Below are positions 26,751 through 41,460 of a stretch of DNA of 64,000 bases, in pieces. The position numbers and the translations under genes are program-made. Numbering within the stretch: position 1 is the stretch's first letter; every line of letters begins with the position of its first letter. The DNA lies in assembly GCF_963678635.1 (NCBI RefSeq), contig NC_087070.1, positions 62,001-126,000 of the forward strand, written 5' to 3'. The notes under the pieces are model-generated. The model was not told the origin of the DNA, made no database searches, and worked only from the letters and a program-made list of their open reading frames with translations. The DNA is from Symsagittifera roscoffensis. Lineage: Eukaryota > Xenacoelomorpha > Acoela > Convolutidae.

Positions 26751-29164
26751 TCCATGATTAAGTTGATTTATGACTAAGTTGTTGTTCTGGAAAGTTGTTC
26801 TATGACTATAAATAAGTTGTCTCAGAGTTGAGAACGTTCTTCCATGATTGAGTTGCTGTATGACTAAGTTGTTCTGGAAAGTTGTTCTATGAATATAAAT
26901 AAGCTGTCTCGGAGTCGAGAACGTTCTTCCATGATTAAGTTGTTCTATGACTAAGTTGTTCTAGAATGTTGTTCTATGACTATAAAAAATCTGTCTCAGA
27001 GTCGAGAGCGTTCTTCCATGATTAAGTTGTTCTATGTCTAAGTTGTTCTGGAATGTTGTTCTATGACTATAAATAAGCTGTCTCAGAGTCGAGAACGTTC
27101 TTCCATGATTAAGTTGTTTTATGACCAAGTTGTTCTGGAATGTTGTTCTATGACTATAACTAAGCTGTCTCAGAGTCGAGAACGCTCTTCCATGATTTAT
27201 TTCTATGACTAAGTTGTTCTGGAATGTTGCTCTATGAATATAAATAAGCTGTCTCAGATTCGAGAAGGTTCTTCTATGAATAAGTTGTTCTCTGACTAAG
27301 TTGTTCTGGAAAGTTGTTCTATGACTATAAATAAGCTGTCTTAGAGTCGAGAACGTTCTTCCATGATTAAGTTGTTCTATGACTAAGTTGTTCTGGAAAG
27401 TTTTCTATCACTAAAAATAAGCTGTCTCAGAGTCGAGAACGTTCTTCCATCAGTAAGTTGTTCTATGACTAAGTTGTTCTGGAAAGTTGTTTTATCACTA
27501 TAAATAAGCTGTCTCAGAGTCAAGAAAGTTCTTCCATGATTAAATTGTTCTATGGCTACGTTGTTCTGGAAAGTTGGGTCCATGACTATAAATAAACCGT
27601 CTCAGAGTCGAGAACGTTCTTCCATGATTAAGTTGTTCTATGACTAAGTTGTTCTGGAATGTTGTTCTATGATTATAAAAAAGCTGTCTCAGAATCGAGA
27701 GCGTTCTTCCATGATTAAGTTGTTCTATGACTAAGTTGTTCTGGAATGTTGTTCTATGACTATAAATAAGCTGTCTCAGAGTCGAGAACGTTCTTCCATC
27801 AGTAATGTTCTATGACTAAGTTGTTCTGGAAAGTTGTTTTATGACTATAAATAAGCTGTATCAGAGTCAAGAACGTTCTTCCATGATTAAATTAATCTAT
27901 GGCTAAGTTGTTCTGGAAAGTTGTTCCATGACTATAAATAAACTGTCTCAGAGTCGAGAACGTTCTTCCATGATTAATTTGATTTATGACTAAGTTGTTG
28001 TTCTGGAAAGTTGTTCTATGACTATAAATAAGCTGTCACAGAGTCGAGAACGTTCTTCCATGATTGAGTTGCTGTATGACTAAGTGGTTCTGGAAAGTTG
28101 TTCTATGACTATAAATAAGCTGTCTCGGAGTCGAGAACGTTCTTCCATGATTAAGTTGTTCGATGACTAAGTTGTTCTGGAATGTTGTTCTATGACTATA
28201 AAAAAGCTGTCTCAGAATCGAGAGCGTTCTTCCATGATTAAATTGTTCTTTGACTAAGTTGTTCTGGAATGTTGTTCTTTGACTATAAATAAGCTGTCTC
28301 AGAGTCGAGAACGTTCTTCCATGATCAAGTTGTTTTATGACCAAGTTGTTCTGGAATGTTGTTCTTTGACTATAACTAAGCTGTCTCAGAGTCGAGAACG
28401 TTCTTCCATTATATATTTATATGACTAAGTTGTTCTGGAATGTTGTTCTATGACTGTTAAAAATCTGTCTCGGAGTCGAGAACATTCTTCCATGATTAAG
28501 TTGTTCTATGACTAATTTGTTCTGGAATGTTGCTCTATGACTATAAAAAAGCTGTCTCAGAATCGAGAGCGTTCTTCCATGATTAAGTTATTCTCTGACT
28601 AAGTTGTTCTGGAAAGTGGTTTTATGACTATAAATAAGCTGTCTCAGAGTCGAGAACGTTCTTCCATGATTGAGTTGCTGTATGACTAAGTTGTTCTGGA
28701 AATTTGTTCTATGACTATAAATAAGCTGTCTCGGAGTCGAGAACGTTCTTCCATGATTAAGTTGTTCTATGACTAAGTTGTTCTGGAATGTTGTTCTATG
28801 ACTATAAAAAAGCTGTCTCAGAATCGAGAACGTTCTTCCATGATTAAGTTGTTCTATGACTAAGTTGTTCCGGAATGTTGTTCTATGACTATGAATAAAC
28901 TGTCTCAGAGTCGAGAACGTTCTTCCATGATTAAGTTGTTCTATGACTAAGTTGTTCTGGAAAGTTGTTCTATGACTATAAATAAGCTGTCTCAGAGTCG
29001 AGAACGTTCTTCCATGATTGAGTTGTTGTATGACTTAGTTGTTCTGGAAAGTTGTTCCATGACTATAAATAAGCTGTCTTAGAGTCGAGAACGTTCTTCC
29101 ATGATTAAGTTGTTCTATGACTAAGTTGTTCTGGAATGTTGTTCTATGACTATAAAAAAGCTGT

Positions 29165-32100
29165 CTCAGAACCGAGAGCGTTCTTCCATGATTAAGTTGT
29201 TCTATGACTAAGTTGTTTTGGAATGTTTTTCTATGACTATAAATAAGCTGTCTCAGAGTCGAGAACGTTCTTCCATGATTAAGTTGTTCTATGACTAAGT
29301 TGTTCTGGAAAGTTGTTCTATGGCTATAAATAAGCTGTCTCGGAGTCGAGAACGTTCTTCCATGATTAAGTTGTTCTATGACTAAGTTGTTCTGGAATGT
29401 TGTTCTATGACTATAAAAAAGCTGTCTCAGAATCGAGAGCGTTCTTCCATGATTAAGTTGTTCTATGACTAAGTTGTTCCGGAATGTTTTTCTATGACTA
29501 TAAATAAGCTGTCTCAGAGTCGAGAACGTTCTTCCATGATTAAGTTGTTCTATGACTAAGTTGTTCCGGAATGTTGTTCTATGACTATGAATAAACTGTC
29601 TCAGAGTCGAGAACGTTCTTCCATGATTAAGTTGTTCTATGACTAAGTTGTTCTGGAAAGTTGTTCTATGACTATAAATAAGCTGTCTCAGAGTCGAGAA
29701 CGTTCTTCCATGATTGAGTTGTTGTATGACTTAGTTGTTCTGGAAAGTTGTTCCATGACTATAAATAAGCTGTCTTAGAGTCGAGAACGTTCTTCCATGA
29801 TTGAGTTGTTCTATGACTAAGTTGTTCTGGAATGTTGTTCTATGACTATAAAAAAGCTGTCTCAGAACCGAGAGCGTTCTTCCATGATTAAGTTGTTCTA
29901 TGACTAAGTTGTTTTGGAATGTTTTTCTATGACTATAAATAAGCTGTCTCAGAGTCGAGAACGTTCTTCCATGATTAAGTTGTTCTATGACTAAGTTGTT
30001 CTGGAAAGTTGTTCTATGGCTATAAATAAGCTGTCTCGGAGTCGAGAACGTTCTTCCATGATTAAGTTGTTCTATGACTAAGTTGTTCTGGAATGTTGTT
30101 CTATGACTATAAAAAAGCTGTCTCAGAATCGAGAGCGTTCTTCCATGATTAAGTTGTTCTATGACTAAGTTGTTCCGGAATGTTGTTCTATGACTATAAA
30201 TAAGCTGTCTCAGAGTCGAGAACTTTCTTCCATGATTAAGTTGTTCTATGACTAAGTTGTTCTGGAAAGTTGTCCTATGACTATAAATAAGCTGTCTCAG
30301 AGTCGAGAACGTTCTTCCATGATTGAGTTGCTGTATGACTAAGTTGTTCTGGAAAGTTGTTCTATGACTATAAATAAGCTGTCTCAGAGTCGAGAACGTT
30401 CTCCCATGATTAAGTTGTTCTATGACTAAGTTGTTCTGAAATGTTGTTCTATGACTATAAAAAAGCTGTCTCAGATTCGAGAGCGTTCTTCCATGATTAA
30501 GTTGTTCTATGACTAAGTTGTTCTGGAATGTTGTTCTATGACTATAAATAAGCTGTCTCAGAGTCGAGAACGTTCTTCCATGATTAAGTTGTTCTATGAC
30601 TAAGTTGTTCTGGAAAGTTGTTCTATGACTATAAATAAGCTGTCTCGGAGTCGAGAACGTTCTTCCATGATTAAGTTGTTCTATGACTAAGTTGTTCTGG
30701 AAAGTTGTTCTATGACTAAAAATAAGCTGTCTTAGAGTCGAGAACGTTCTTCCATGATTAAGTTGTTCTATGACTAAGTTGTTCTGGAAAATTTTTCTAT
30801 GACTATAAATAAGCTGTCTCAGAGCCGAGAACGTTCTTCCATCAGTAAGCTGTTCTATGACTAAATTATTCTGGAAAGTTGTTCTATGACTATAAATAAG
30901 CTGTCTCAGAGCCATGAACGTTCTTCCATGATTAAGTTGTTCTATGGCGAATTTGTTCTGGAAAGTTGTTCTATGACTAAAAATAAGCTGTCTTAGAGTC
31001 GAGAACGTTCTTCCATGATTAAGTTGTTCTATGACTAAGTTGTTCTGGAATGTTGTTCTATGACTATAAAAAAGCTGTCTCAGAACCGAGAGCGTTCTTC
31101 CATGATTAAGTTGTTCTATGACTAAGTTGTTTTGGAATGTTTTTCTATGACTATAAATAAGCTGTCTCAGAGTCGAGAACGTTCTTCCATGATTAAGTTG
31201 TTCTATGACTAAGTTGTTCTGGAAAGTTGTTCTATGGCTATAAATAAGCTGTCTCGGAGTCGAGAACGTTCTTCCATGATTAAGTTGTTCTATGACTAAG
31301 TTGTTCTGGAATGTTGTTCTATGACTATAAAAAAAGCTGTCTCAGAATCGAGAGCGTTCTTCCATGATTAAGTTGTTCTATGACTAAGTTGTTCCGGAAT
31401 GTTGTTCTATGACTATAAATAAGCGGTCTCAGAGTCGAGATCTTTCTTCCATGATTAAGTTGTTCTATGACTAAGTTGTTCTGGAAAGTTGTCCTATGAC
31501 TATAAATAAGCTGTCTCAGAGTCGAGAACGTTCTTCCATGATTGAGTTGCTGTATGACTAAGTTGTTCTGGAAAGTTGTTCTATGACTATAATTAAGCTG
31601 TCTCAGAGTCGAGAACGTTCTCCCATGATTAAGTTGTTCTATGACTAAGTTGTTCTGAAATGTTGTTCTATGACTATAAAAAAGCTGTCTCAGATTCGAG
31701 AGCGTTCTTCCATGATTAAGTTGTTCTATGACTAAGTTGTTCCGGAATGTTGTTCTATGACTATAAATAAGCTGTCTCAGAGTCGAGAACGTTCTTCCAT
31801 GATTAAGTTGTTCTATGACTAAGTTGTTCTGGAAAGTTGTTCTATGACTATAAATAAGCTGTCTCGGAGTCGAGAACGTTCTTCCATGATTAAGTTGTTC
31901 TATGACTAGGTTGTTCTGGAATGTTGTTCTATGACTATAAATAAGCTGTCTCAGAGTTGAGAACGTTCTTCCATGATTGAGTTGCTGTATGACTAAGTTG
32001 TTCTGGAAATTTGTTCTATGACTATAAATAGGCTGTCTCGGAATCGAGAACGTTCTTCCATGATTAAGTTGTTCTATGACTAAGTTGTTCTGGAATGTTG

Positions 32101-32480
32101 TTCTATGACTATAAAAAAGATGTCTCAGAATCGAGAACGTTCTTCCATGATTAAGTTGTTCTATGACTAAGTTGTTCCGGAATGTTGTTCTATGACTATA
32201 AATAAACTGTCTCAGAGTCGAGAACGTTCTTCCATGATTAAGTTGTTCTATGACTAAGTTGTTCTGGAAAGTTGTTCTATGACTATAAATAAGCTGTCTC
32301 AGAGTCGAGAACGTTCTTCCATGATTGAGTTGTTGTATGATTTAGTTGTTCTGGAAAAATGTTCCATGACTATAAATAAGCTGTCTTAGAGTCTAGAACG
32401 TTCTTCCATGGTTAAGTTTTTCTATGACTAAGTTGTTCTGGAATGTTGTTCTATGACTATAAAAAAGCTGTCTCAGAACC
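29165..32480 (+). repeat. Homogenised satellite zone with 8-, 14- and 16-monomer spacings
   Basis: The rare variant CTCAGAACCGAGAGCG occurs at 29165, 29861, 31079 and 32472. The spacings are 696 (8 x 87), 1218 (14 x 87) and 1393 bp (16 x 87 plus 1). Monomers with AGAGCG lose the GAA of the second heat-shock-like dyad, so that site is not strictly kept here. Confidence 0.75.
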
Positions 32481-35400
32481 GAGAGCGTTCTTCCATGATT
32501 AAGTTGTTCTATGACTAAGTTGTTTTGGAATGTTTTTCTATGACTATAAATAAGCTGTCTCAGAGTCGAGATCGTTCTTCCATGATTAAGTTGTTCTATG
32601 ACTAAGTTGTTCTGGAAAGTTGTTCTATGGCTAAAAATAAGCTGTCTCGGAGTCGAGAACGTTCTTCCCTGATTAAGTTGTTCTATGACTAAGTTGTTCT
32701 GGAATGTTGTTCTATGACTATAAAAAAGCTGTCTCAGAATCGAGAGCGTTCTTCCATGATTAAGTTGTTCTATGACTGAGTTGTTCCGGAATGTTGTTCT
32801 ATGACTATAAATAAGCTGTCTCAGAGTCGAGAACTTTCTTCCATGATTAAGTTGTTCTATGACTAAGTTGTTCTGGAAAGTTGTTCTATGACTATAAATA
32901 AGCTGTCTCAGAGTCGAGAACGTTCTTCCATGATTGAGTTGCTGTATGACTAAGTTGTTCTGGAAAGTTGTTCTATGACTATAAATAAGCTGTCTCAGAG
33001 TCGAGAACGTTCTCCCATGATTAAGTTGTTCTATGACTAAGTTATTCTGGAATGTTGTTCTATGACTATAAAAAAGCTGTCTCAGATTCGAGAGCGTTCT
33101 TCCATGATTAAGTTGTTCTATGACTAAGTTGTTCTGGAATGTTGTTCTATGACTATAAATAAGCTGTCTCAGAGTCGAGAACGTTCTTCCATGATTAAGT
33201 TGTTCTATGACTAAGTTGTTCTGGAAAGTTGTTCTATGACTATAAATAAGCTGTCTCGGAGTCGAGAACGTTCTTCCATGATTAAGTTGTTCTATGACTA
33301 GGTTGTTCTGGAATGTTGTTCTATGACTATAAATAAGCTGTCTCAGAGTTGAGAACGTTCTTCCATGTTTGAGTTGCTGTATGACTAATTTGTTCTGAAA
33401 AGTTGTTCTATGACTATAAATAAGCTGTCTCAGAATCGAGAGCGTTCTTCCATGATTAAATTGATTTATGACTAAGTTGTTGTTCTGGAAGTTGTTATAT
33501 GACCAAAAATAAGCTGTCTCAGAGTCGAGAACGTTTTTCCATGATTAAGTTGTTCTATGACAAAGTTGTTCTGGAAAGTTGTTCTATGACTATAAATAAG
33601 CTGTCTCAGAGTTGAGAACGTTCTTCCATGATTGAGTTGCTGTATGACTAAGTTGTTCTGAAAAGTTTCTCTATGACTATAAATAAGCTGTCTCGGAGTC
33701 GAGAACGTTCTTCCATGATTAAGTTGTTCTATGACTAAGTTATTCTGGAATGTTGTTCTATGACTATAAAAAAGCTGTCTCAGAATCGAGAGCGTTCTTC
33801 CATGATTAAGTTGTTCTATGACTAAGTTGTTCTGGAATGTTGTTCTATGACTATAAATAAGCTGTCTCAGAGTCGAGAACGTTCTTCCATGATTAAGTTG
33901 TTTTATGACCAAGTTGTTCTGGAAGGTTGTTCTTTGACTATAACTAAGCTGTCTCAGAGTCGAGAAAGTTCTTCCATGATTTATTTCTATGACTAAGTTG
34001 TTCTGGAATGTTGTTCTATGACTAAAATAAGCTGTCTCAGAGTCGAGAACGTTCTTCTATGATCAAGTTGTTCTCTGACTAAGTTGTTCTAGAAAGTTGT
34101 TCTATGACTATAAATAGGCTGTCTCAGAGTCGAGAGCGTTCTTCCATGATTAAGTTGTTCTATGACTAAGTTGTTCTGGAATGTTGTTCTATGACTATAA
34201 ATAAGCTGTCTCAGAGTCGAGAACGTTCTTCCATGATTAAGTTGTTCTATGACTAGGTTGTTCTGGAAAGTTGTTCTATGACTATAAATAAGCTGTCTAA
34301 AGGTCGAGAACGTTCTTCCATGATTAAGTTGTTCTTTGACTAAGTTGTTCTGGAAAGTTTATCTATGACTACAAATAAGCTGTCTCAGAGTCGAGAACGT
34401 TCTTCCATGATTAAGTTGTTCTATGACTAAGTTGTTCTGGAATGTTGTTCTATGACTATAAATAAGCTGTCTCAGAGTCGGGAACGTTCTTCCATGATTA
34501 AGTTGTACTAAGACTACATTGTTCTGGAAAGTTTATCTATGACCACAAATAAGCTGTGGCAGAGTCGAGAACGTTCTTCCTTGATTAAGTTGTTCAATGA
34601 CTAAGTTGTTCTGGAATGTTGTTCTATGGCTATAAATAAGCTGTCTCAGAGTCGAGAACGTTCTTCCATGATTAAGTTGTACCATGACTAAGTTGTTCTG
34701 GAAAGTTGTTCTATGACTAAAAATAAGCTGTCTCAGAGTCGAGAACGTTCTTCCATGATTAAGTTGTTTTATGACTAAGTTGTTGATCTGGAAAGTTGTT
34801 CTATGGCCAAAAATAAACTGTCTCAGAGTCGAGAACGTTTTTTTTATGATTAAGTTGTTCTATGACTATAAATAAGCTGTCTCAGAGCCATGAACGTTCT
34901 TCCATGATTAAATTGCTCTATGGCTAAGTTGTTCTGGAAAGTTGTTCTATGACTATAAATAAGCTGTCTCAGAGTCGAGAACGTTCTTCTATCAGTAAGT
35001 TGTTCTTTGACTAAGTTGTTCTGGAAAGTTGTTCTATGACTATAAATAAGCTGTCTCAGAGCCATGAACGTTCTTCCATGATTAAAATGTTCTATGGCTA
35101 ATTTGTTCTGGAAAGTTGTTCTATGACTAAAAATAAGCTGTCTTAGAGTCGAGAACGTTCTTCCATGATTAAGTTGTTCTATGACTAAGTTGTTCTAGAA
35201 AGTTTTTCTATGACTATAAATAAGCTGTCTCAGAGTCGAGAACATTCTTCCATGATTAAATTGTTCTATGGCTAAGTTGTTCTGGAAAGTTGTTCCTTGA
35301 CCATAAAAAAACTGTCTCAGAGTCGAGAATGTTCTTCTATGATTAAGTTGTTCTATGAATAAGTTGTTCTGGAATGTTGTTCTATGACTATAAATAAGCT

Positions 35401-37086
35401 GTCTCAGAGTCGAGAACGTTCTTCCATGATTAAGTTGTTCTATGACTAAGTTGTTCTGGAAAGTTGTTCTATGACTATAGATAAGCTGTCTCAGAGTCGA
35501 GAACGTTCTTCCATGATTAAGTTGTTTTATGACTAAGTTGTTGATCTGGAAAGTTGTTCTATGGCCAAAAATAAGCTGTCTCAGAGTCGAGAACGTTTTT
35601 TTATGATTAAGTTGTTCTATGACTATAAATAAGCTGTCTCAGAGCCATGAACGTTCTTCCATGATTAAATTGTTCTATGGCTAAGTTGTTCTGGAAAGTT
35701 GTTCTATGACTATAAATAAGCTGTCTCAGAGTCGAGAACGTTCTTCCATCAGTAAGTTGTTCTATGACTAAGTTGTTCTGGAAAATTGTTCTCTGACTAT
35801 AAATAAGCTGTCTCAGAGCCATGAACGTTCTTCCATGATTAAATTGTTCTATGGCTATTTTGTTCTGGAAAGTTGTTCTATGACTAAAAATAAGCTGTCT
35901 TAGAGTCGAGAACGTTCTTCCATGATTAAGTTGTTCTATGACTAAGTTGTTCTGGAAAGTTTTTCTATGACTATAAATAAGCTGTCTCAGAGCCGAGAAC
36001 GTTCTTCCATCAGTAAGCTGTTCTATGACTAAATTATTCTGGAAAGTTGTTCTATGACTATAAATAAGCTGTCTCAGAGCCATGAACGTTCTTCCATGAT
36101 TAAGTTGTTCTATGGCGAATTTGTTCTGGAAAGTTGTTCTATGACTAAAAATAAGCTGTCTTAGAGTCGAGAACGTTCTTCCATGATTAAGTTGTTCTTT
36201 GACTAAGTTGTTCTGGATAGTTTATCTATGACTACAAATAAGATGTCTCAGAGTCGAGAACGTTCTTCCATGATTAAGTTGTTCTATGACTAAGTTGTTC
36301 TGGAATGTTGTTCTATGACTATAAATAAGCTGTCTCAGAGTCGAGAACGTTCTTCCATGATTAAGTTGTACTAAGACTAGGTTGTTCTGGAAAGTTTATC
36401 TATGACCACAAATAAGCTGTGGCAGAGTCGAGAACGTTCTTCCTGGATTAAGTTGTTCAATGACTAAGTTGTTCTGGAATGTTGTTCTATGGCTATAAAT
36501 AAGCTGTCTCAGAGTCGAGAACGTTCTTCCATGAGTAAGTTGTACTATGACTAAGTTGTTCTGGAAAGTTGTTCTATGACTAAAAATAAGCTGTCTTACA
36601 GTCGAGAACATTCTTCCATGATTAAGTTGTTCTATGACTAAGTTGTTCTGCAAAGTTTTTCTATGACTATAAATAAGCTGTCTCAGAGTCGTGAACGTTC
36701 TTCCATCAGTAAGTTGTTCTATGACTAAGTTGTTCTGGAAAGTTGTTCTATGACTGTAAATAAGCTGTCGCAGAGCCATGAACGTTCTTCCATGATTAAA
36801 TTGTTCTATGGCTAAGTTGTTCTGGAAAGTTGTTCCTTGACCATAAAAAAACTGTCTCAGAATCGAGAATGTTCTTCCATGATTAAGTTGTTCTATGACT
36901 AAGTTGTTCTGGAATGTTGTTCTATGACTATAAATACGCTGTCTCAGAGTCGAGAACGTTCTTCCATGATTAAGTTGTTCTATGACTAAGTTGTTCTGGA
37001 AAGTTGTTCTATGAGTATAGATAAGCTGTCTCAGAGTCGAGAACGTTCTTCCATGATTAAAATGTTTTATGACTAAGTTGTTGATC

Positions 37087-39260
37087 TGGAAAGTTGTTCT
37101 ATGGCCAAAAATAAGCTGTCTTAGAGTCGAGAACGTTTTTTTTATGATTAAGTTGTTCTATGACTATAAATAAGCTGTCTCAGAGTCATGAACGTTCTTC
37201 CATGATTAAATTGTTCTATGGCTAAGTTGTTCTGGAAAGTTGTTCTATGACTATAAATAGGCTGTCTCAGAGTCGAGAACGTTCTTCCATCAGTAAGTTG
37301 TTCTATGACTAAGTTGTTCTCGAAAATTGTTCTATGACTATAAATAAGCTGTCTCAGAGCCATGAACGTTCTTCCATGATTAAATTGTTCTATGGCTAAT
37401 TTGTTCTGGAAAGTTGTTCTATGACTAAAAATAAGCTGTCTTAGAGTCGAGAACGTTCTTCCAAGATTAAGTTGTTCTATGACTAAGTTATTCTGGAAAG
37501 TTTTTCTATGACTATAAATAAGCTGTCTCAGAGTCGAGAACGTTCTTCCATCAGTAAGCTGTTCTATGACTAAATTATTCTGGAAAGTTGTTCTATGACT
37601 ATAAATAAGCTGTCTCAGAGCCATGAACGTTCTTCCATGATTAAGTTGTTCTATGGCTGAGTTGTTCTGGAAAGTTGTTCCTTGACTATAAAAAAACTGT
37701 CTCAGACCCTAGAAATTTCTTCCATGATTAAGTTGTTCTATGACTAAGTTGTTCTGGAATGTTGTTCTATGACTATAAATAAGCTGTCTCAGAGTCGAGA
37801 ACGTTCTTCCATGATTACGTTGTTCTATGACTAAATTGTTCTGGAAAATTGTTCTATGACTATAAATAAGGTGTTTCAGAGTCCACAACGTTCTTCCATG
37901 ATTAAAATGTTTTATGACTAAGTTGTTGATCTGGAAAGTTGTTCTATGGCCAAAAATAAGCTGTCTCAGAGTCGAGAACGTTTTTTTTATGATTAAGTTG
38001 TTCTATGACTATAAATAAGCTGTCTCAGAGCCATGAACGTTCTTCCATGATTAAATTGTTCTATGGCTAAGTTGTTCTGGAAAGTTGTTCTATGACTATA
38101 AATAGGCTGTCTCAGAGTCGAGAACGTTCTTCCATCAGTAAGTTGTTCTATGACTAAGTTGTTCTCGAAAATTGTTCTATGACTATAAATAAGCTGTCTC
38201 AGAGCCATGAACGTTCTTCCATGATTAAATTGTTCTATGGCTAATTTGTTCTGGAAAGTTGTTCTATGACTAAAAATAAGCTGTCTTAGAGTCGAGAACG
38301 TTCTTCCAAGATTAAGTTGTTCTATGACTAAGTTATTCTGGAAAGTTTTTCTATGACTATAAATAAGCTGTCTCAGAGTCGAGAACGTTCTTCCATCAGT
38401 AAGCTGTTCTATGACTAAATTATTCTGGAAAGTTGTTCTATGACTATAAATAAGCTGTCTCAGAGCCATGAACGTTCTTCCATGATTAAGTTGTTCTATG
38501 GCTGAGTTGTTCTGGAAAGTTGTTCCTTGACTATAAAAAAACTGTCTCAGACCCTAGAAATTTCTTCCATGACTAAGTTGTTCTCGAAAATTGTTCTATG
38601 ACTATAAATAAGCTGTCTCAGAGCCATGAACGTTCTTCCATGATTAAATTGTTCTATGGCTAATTTGTTCTGGAAAGTTGTTCTATGACTAAAAATAAGC
38701 TGTCTTAGAGTCGAGAACGTTCTTCCAAGATTAAGTTGTTCTATGACTAAGTTATTCTGGAAAGTTTTTCTATGACTATAAATAAGCTGTCTCAGAGTCG
38801 AGAACGTTCTTCCATCAGTAAGCTGTTCTATGACTAAGTTGTTCTCGAAAATTGTTCTATGACTATAAATAAGCTGTCTCAGAGCCATGAACGTTCTTCC
38901 ATGATTAAATTGTTCTATGGCTAATTTGTTCTGGAAAGTTGTTCTATGACGAAAAATAAGCTGTCTTAGAGTCGAGAACGTTCTTCCAAGATTAAGTTGT
39001 TCTATGACTAAGTTATTCTGGAAAGTTTTTCTATGACTATAAATAAGCTGTCTCAGAGTCGAGAACGTTCTTCCATCAGTAAGCTGTTCTATGACTAAAT
39101 TATTCTGGAAAGTTGTTCTATGACTATAAATAAGCTGTCTCAGAGCCATGAACGTTCTTCCATGATTAAGTTGTTCTATGGCTGAGTTGTTCTGGAAAGT
39201 TGTTCCTTGACTATAAAAAAACTGTCTCAGACCCTAGAAATTTCTTCCATGATTAAGTTG
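37087..39260 (+). repeat. 845-bp higher-order repeat with poly-T monomer
   Basis: A block containing a T8 variant (AACGTTTTTTTTATG), CTCGAAAATTG and GACCCTAGAAATTTC is repeated at 845-bp spacing. The GACCCT marker is at 37705, 38550 and 39230, and the third copy is internally deleted. First and second copies looked almost identical where compared, so the duplication is recent. Confidence 0.8.
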
Positions 39261-41460
39261 TTCTATGACTAAGTTGTTCTGGAATGTTGTTCTATGACTA
39301 TAAATAAGCTGTCTCAGAGTCGAGAACGTTCTTCCATGATTACGTTGTTCTATGACTAAATTGTTCTGGAAAATTGTTCTATGACTATAAATAAGGTGTT
39401 TCAGAGTCCACAACGTTCTTCCATGATTAAGTTGTTTTACGACTAAGTTGTTGTTCTGGAAAGTTGTTCTATGGTCAAAAATAAACTGTCTCAGAGCCAT
39501 GAACGTTCTTCCATGATTAAGTTGTTCTATGGTTAGGTTGTTCTGGAAAAAAGTTCTATGACTATAAATAAGCTGTCTAAAGGTCGAGAACGTTCTTCCA
39601 TGATTAAGTTGTTCTTTAACTAAGTTGTTCTGGAAAGTTTATATATGACTACAAATAAGCTGTCTCAGAGTCGAGAACGTTCTTCCATGATTAAGTTGTT
39701 CTATGACTAAGTTGTTCTGGAATGTTGTTCTATGACTATAAATAAGCTGTCTCAGAGTCGAGAACGTTCTTCCATGATTAAGTTGTACTAAGACTAGGTT
39801 GTTCTGGAAAGTTTATCTATGACCACAAATAAGTTGTCGCAGAGTCGAGAACGTTCTTCCTTGATTAAGTTGTTCAATGACTAAGTTGTTCTGGAATGTT
39901 GTTCTATGGCTATAAATAAGCTGTCTCAGAATCGAGAACGTTCTTCCATGATTAAGTTGTACTATGACTAAGTTGTTCTGGAAAGTTGTTCTATGACTAA
40001 ATTTAGGCTGTCTTAGAGTCGAGAACATTCTTCCATGATTAAGTTGTTCTATGACTAAGTTGTTCTGCAAAGTTTTTCTATGACTATAAATAAGCTGTCT
40101 CACAGTCGAGAACGTTCTTCCATCAGTAAGTTGTTCTATGACTAAGTTGTTCTGGAAAGTTGTTCTATGACATGACTATAAATAAGCTGTCTCAGAGCCA
40201 TGAACGTTCTTCCATGATTAAATTATTCTATGGCTAAGTTGTTCTGGAAAGTTGTTCCTTGACCATAAAAAACTGTCTCAGAGTCGAGAATGTTCTTCCA
40301 TGATTAAGCTGTTCTATGACTAAGTTGTTCTGGAATGTTGTTCTATGACTATAGATAAGCTGTCTCAGAGTCGAGAACGTTCTTCCATGATTAAGTTGTT
40401 TTATGACTAAGTTGTTGATCTGGAAATTAGTTCTATGGCCAAAAATAAGCTGTCTCAGAGTCGAGATTGTTCTTTATGATTAAGTTGTTCTATGGCTATA
40501 AATAGGCTGTCTCAGAGCCATGAACTTTCTTCCATGATTAAATTGTTCTATGGCTAATTTGTTCTGGAAAGTTGTTCTATGACTATAAATAAGCTGTCTC
40601 AGAGTCGAGAACGTTCTTCCATCAGTAAGTTGTTCTATGACTAAGTTGTTCTGGAAAGTTGTTCTATGACTATAAATAAGCTGTCTCAGAGCCATGAACG
40701 TTCTTCCATGATTAAATTGTTCTATGGCTAATTTGTTCTGGAAAGTTGTTCTATGACTAAAAATAAGCTGTCTTAGAGTCGAGAACGTTCTTCCATGATT
40801 AAGTTGTTCTATGACTAAGTTGTTCTGAAAAAATTTTCTATGACTATAAATAAGCTGTCTCAGAGTCGAGAACGTTCTTCCATCAGTAAGTTGTTCTATG
40901 ACTAAATTGTTCTGGAAAGTTGTTCTATGATTATAAATAAGCTGTCTCAGAATCATGAACGTTCTTCCATGATTAAACTGTTCTATGGCTGAGTTGTTCT
41001 GGAAAGTTGTTCCTTGACTATAAAAAAACTGTCTCAGAGTCGAGAACTTTCTTCCATGATTAAGTTGTTCTATGACTAAGTTGTTCTGGAATGTTGTTCT
41101 ATGACTATAAATAAGCTGTCTCAGAGTCGAGAACGTTCTTCCTTGATTACGTTGTTCTATGACTAAGTTGTTCTGGAAAATTGTTCTATGACTATAAAAA
41201 AAGGTGTCTCAGAGTCGAGAACGTTCTTCCATGGTTAAGTTATTTCATGACTAAGTTGTTGTTCTGGAAAGTTGTTCTATGGCCAAAAAAAAACTGTCTC
41301 AGAGCCATGAACGTTCTTCCATGATTAAATTGTTCTATGGCTGAGTTGTTCTGGAAAGTTGTTCCTTGACTATAAAAAAACTGTCTCAGAGTCGAGAACT
41401 TTCTTCCATGATTAAGTTGTTCTATGACTAAGTTGTTCTGGAATGGTTGTTCTATGACTA

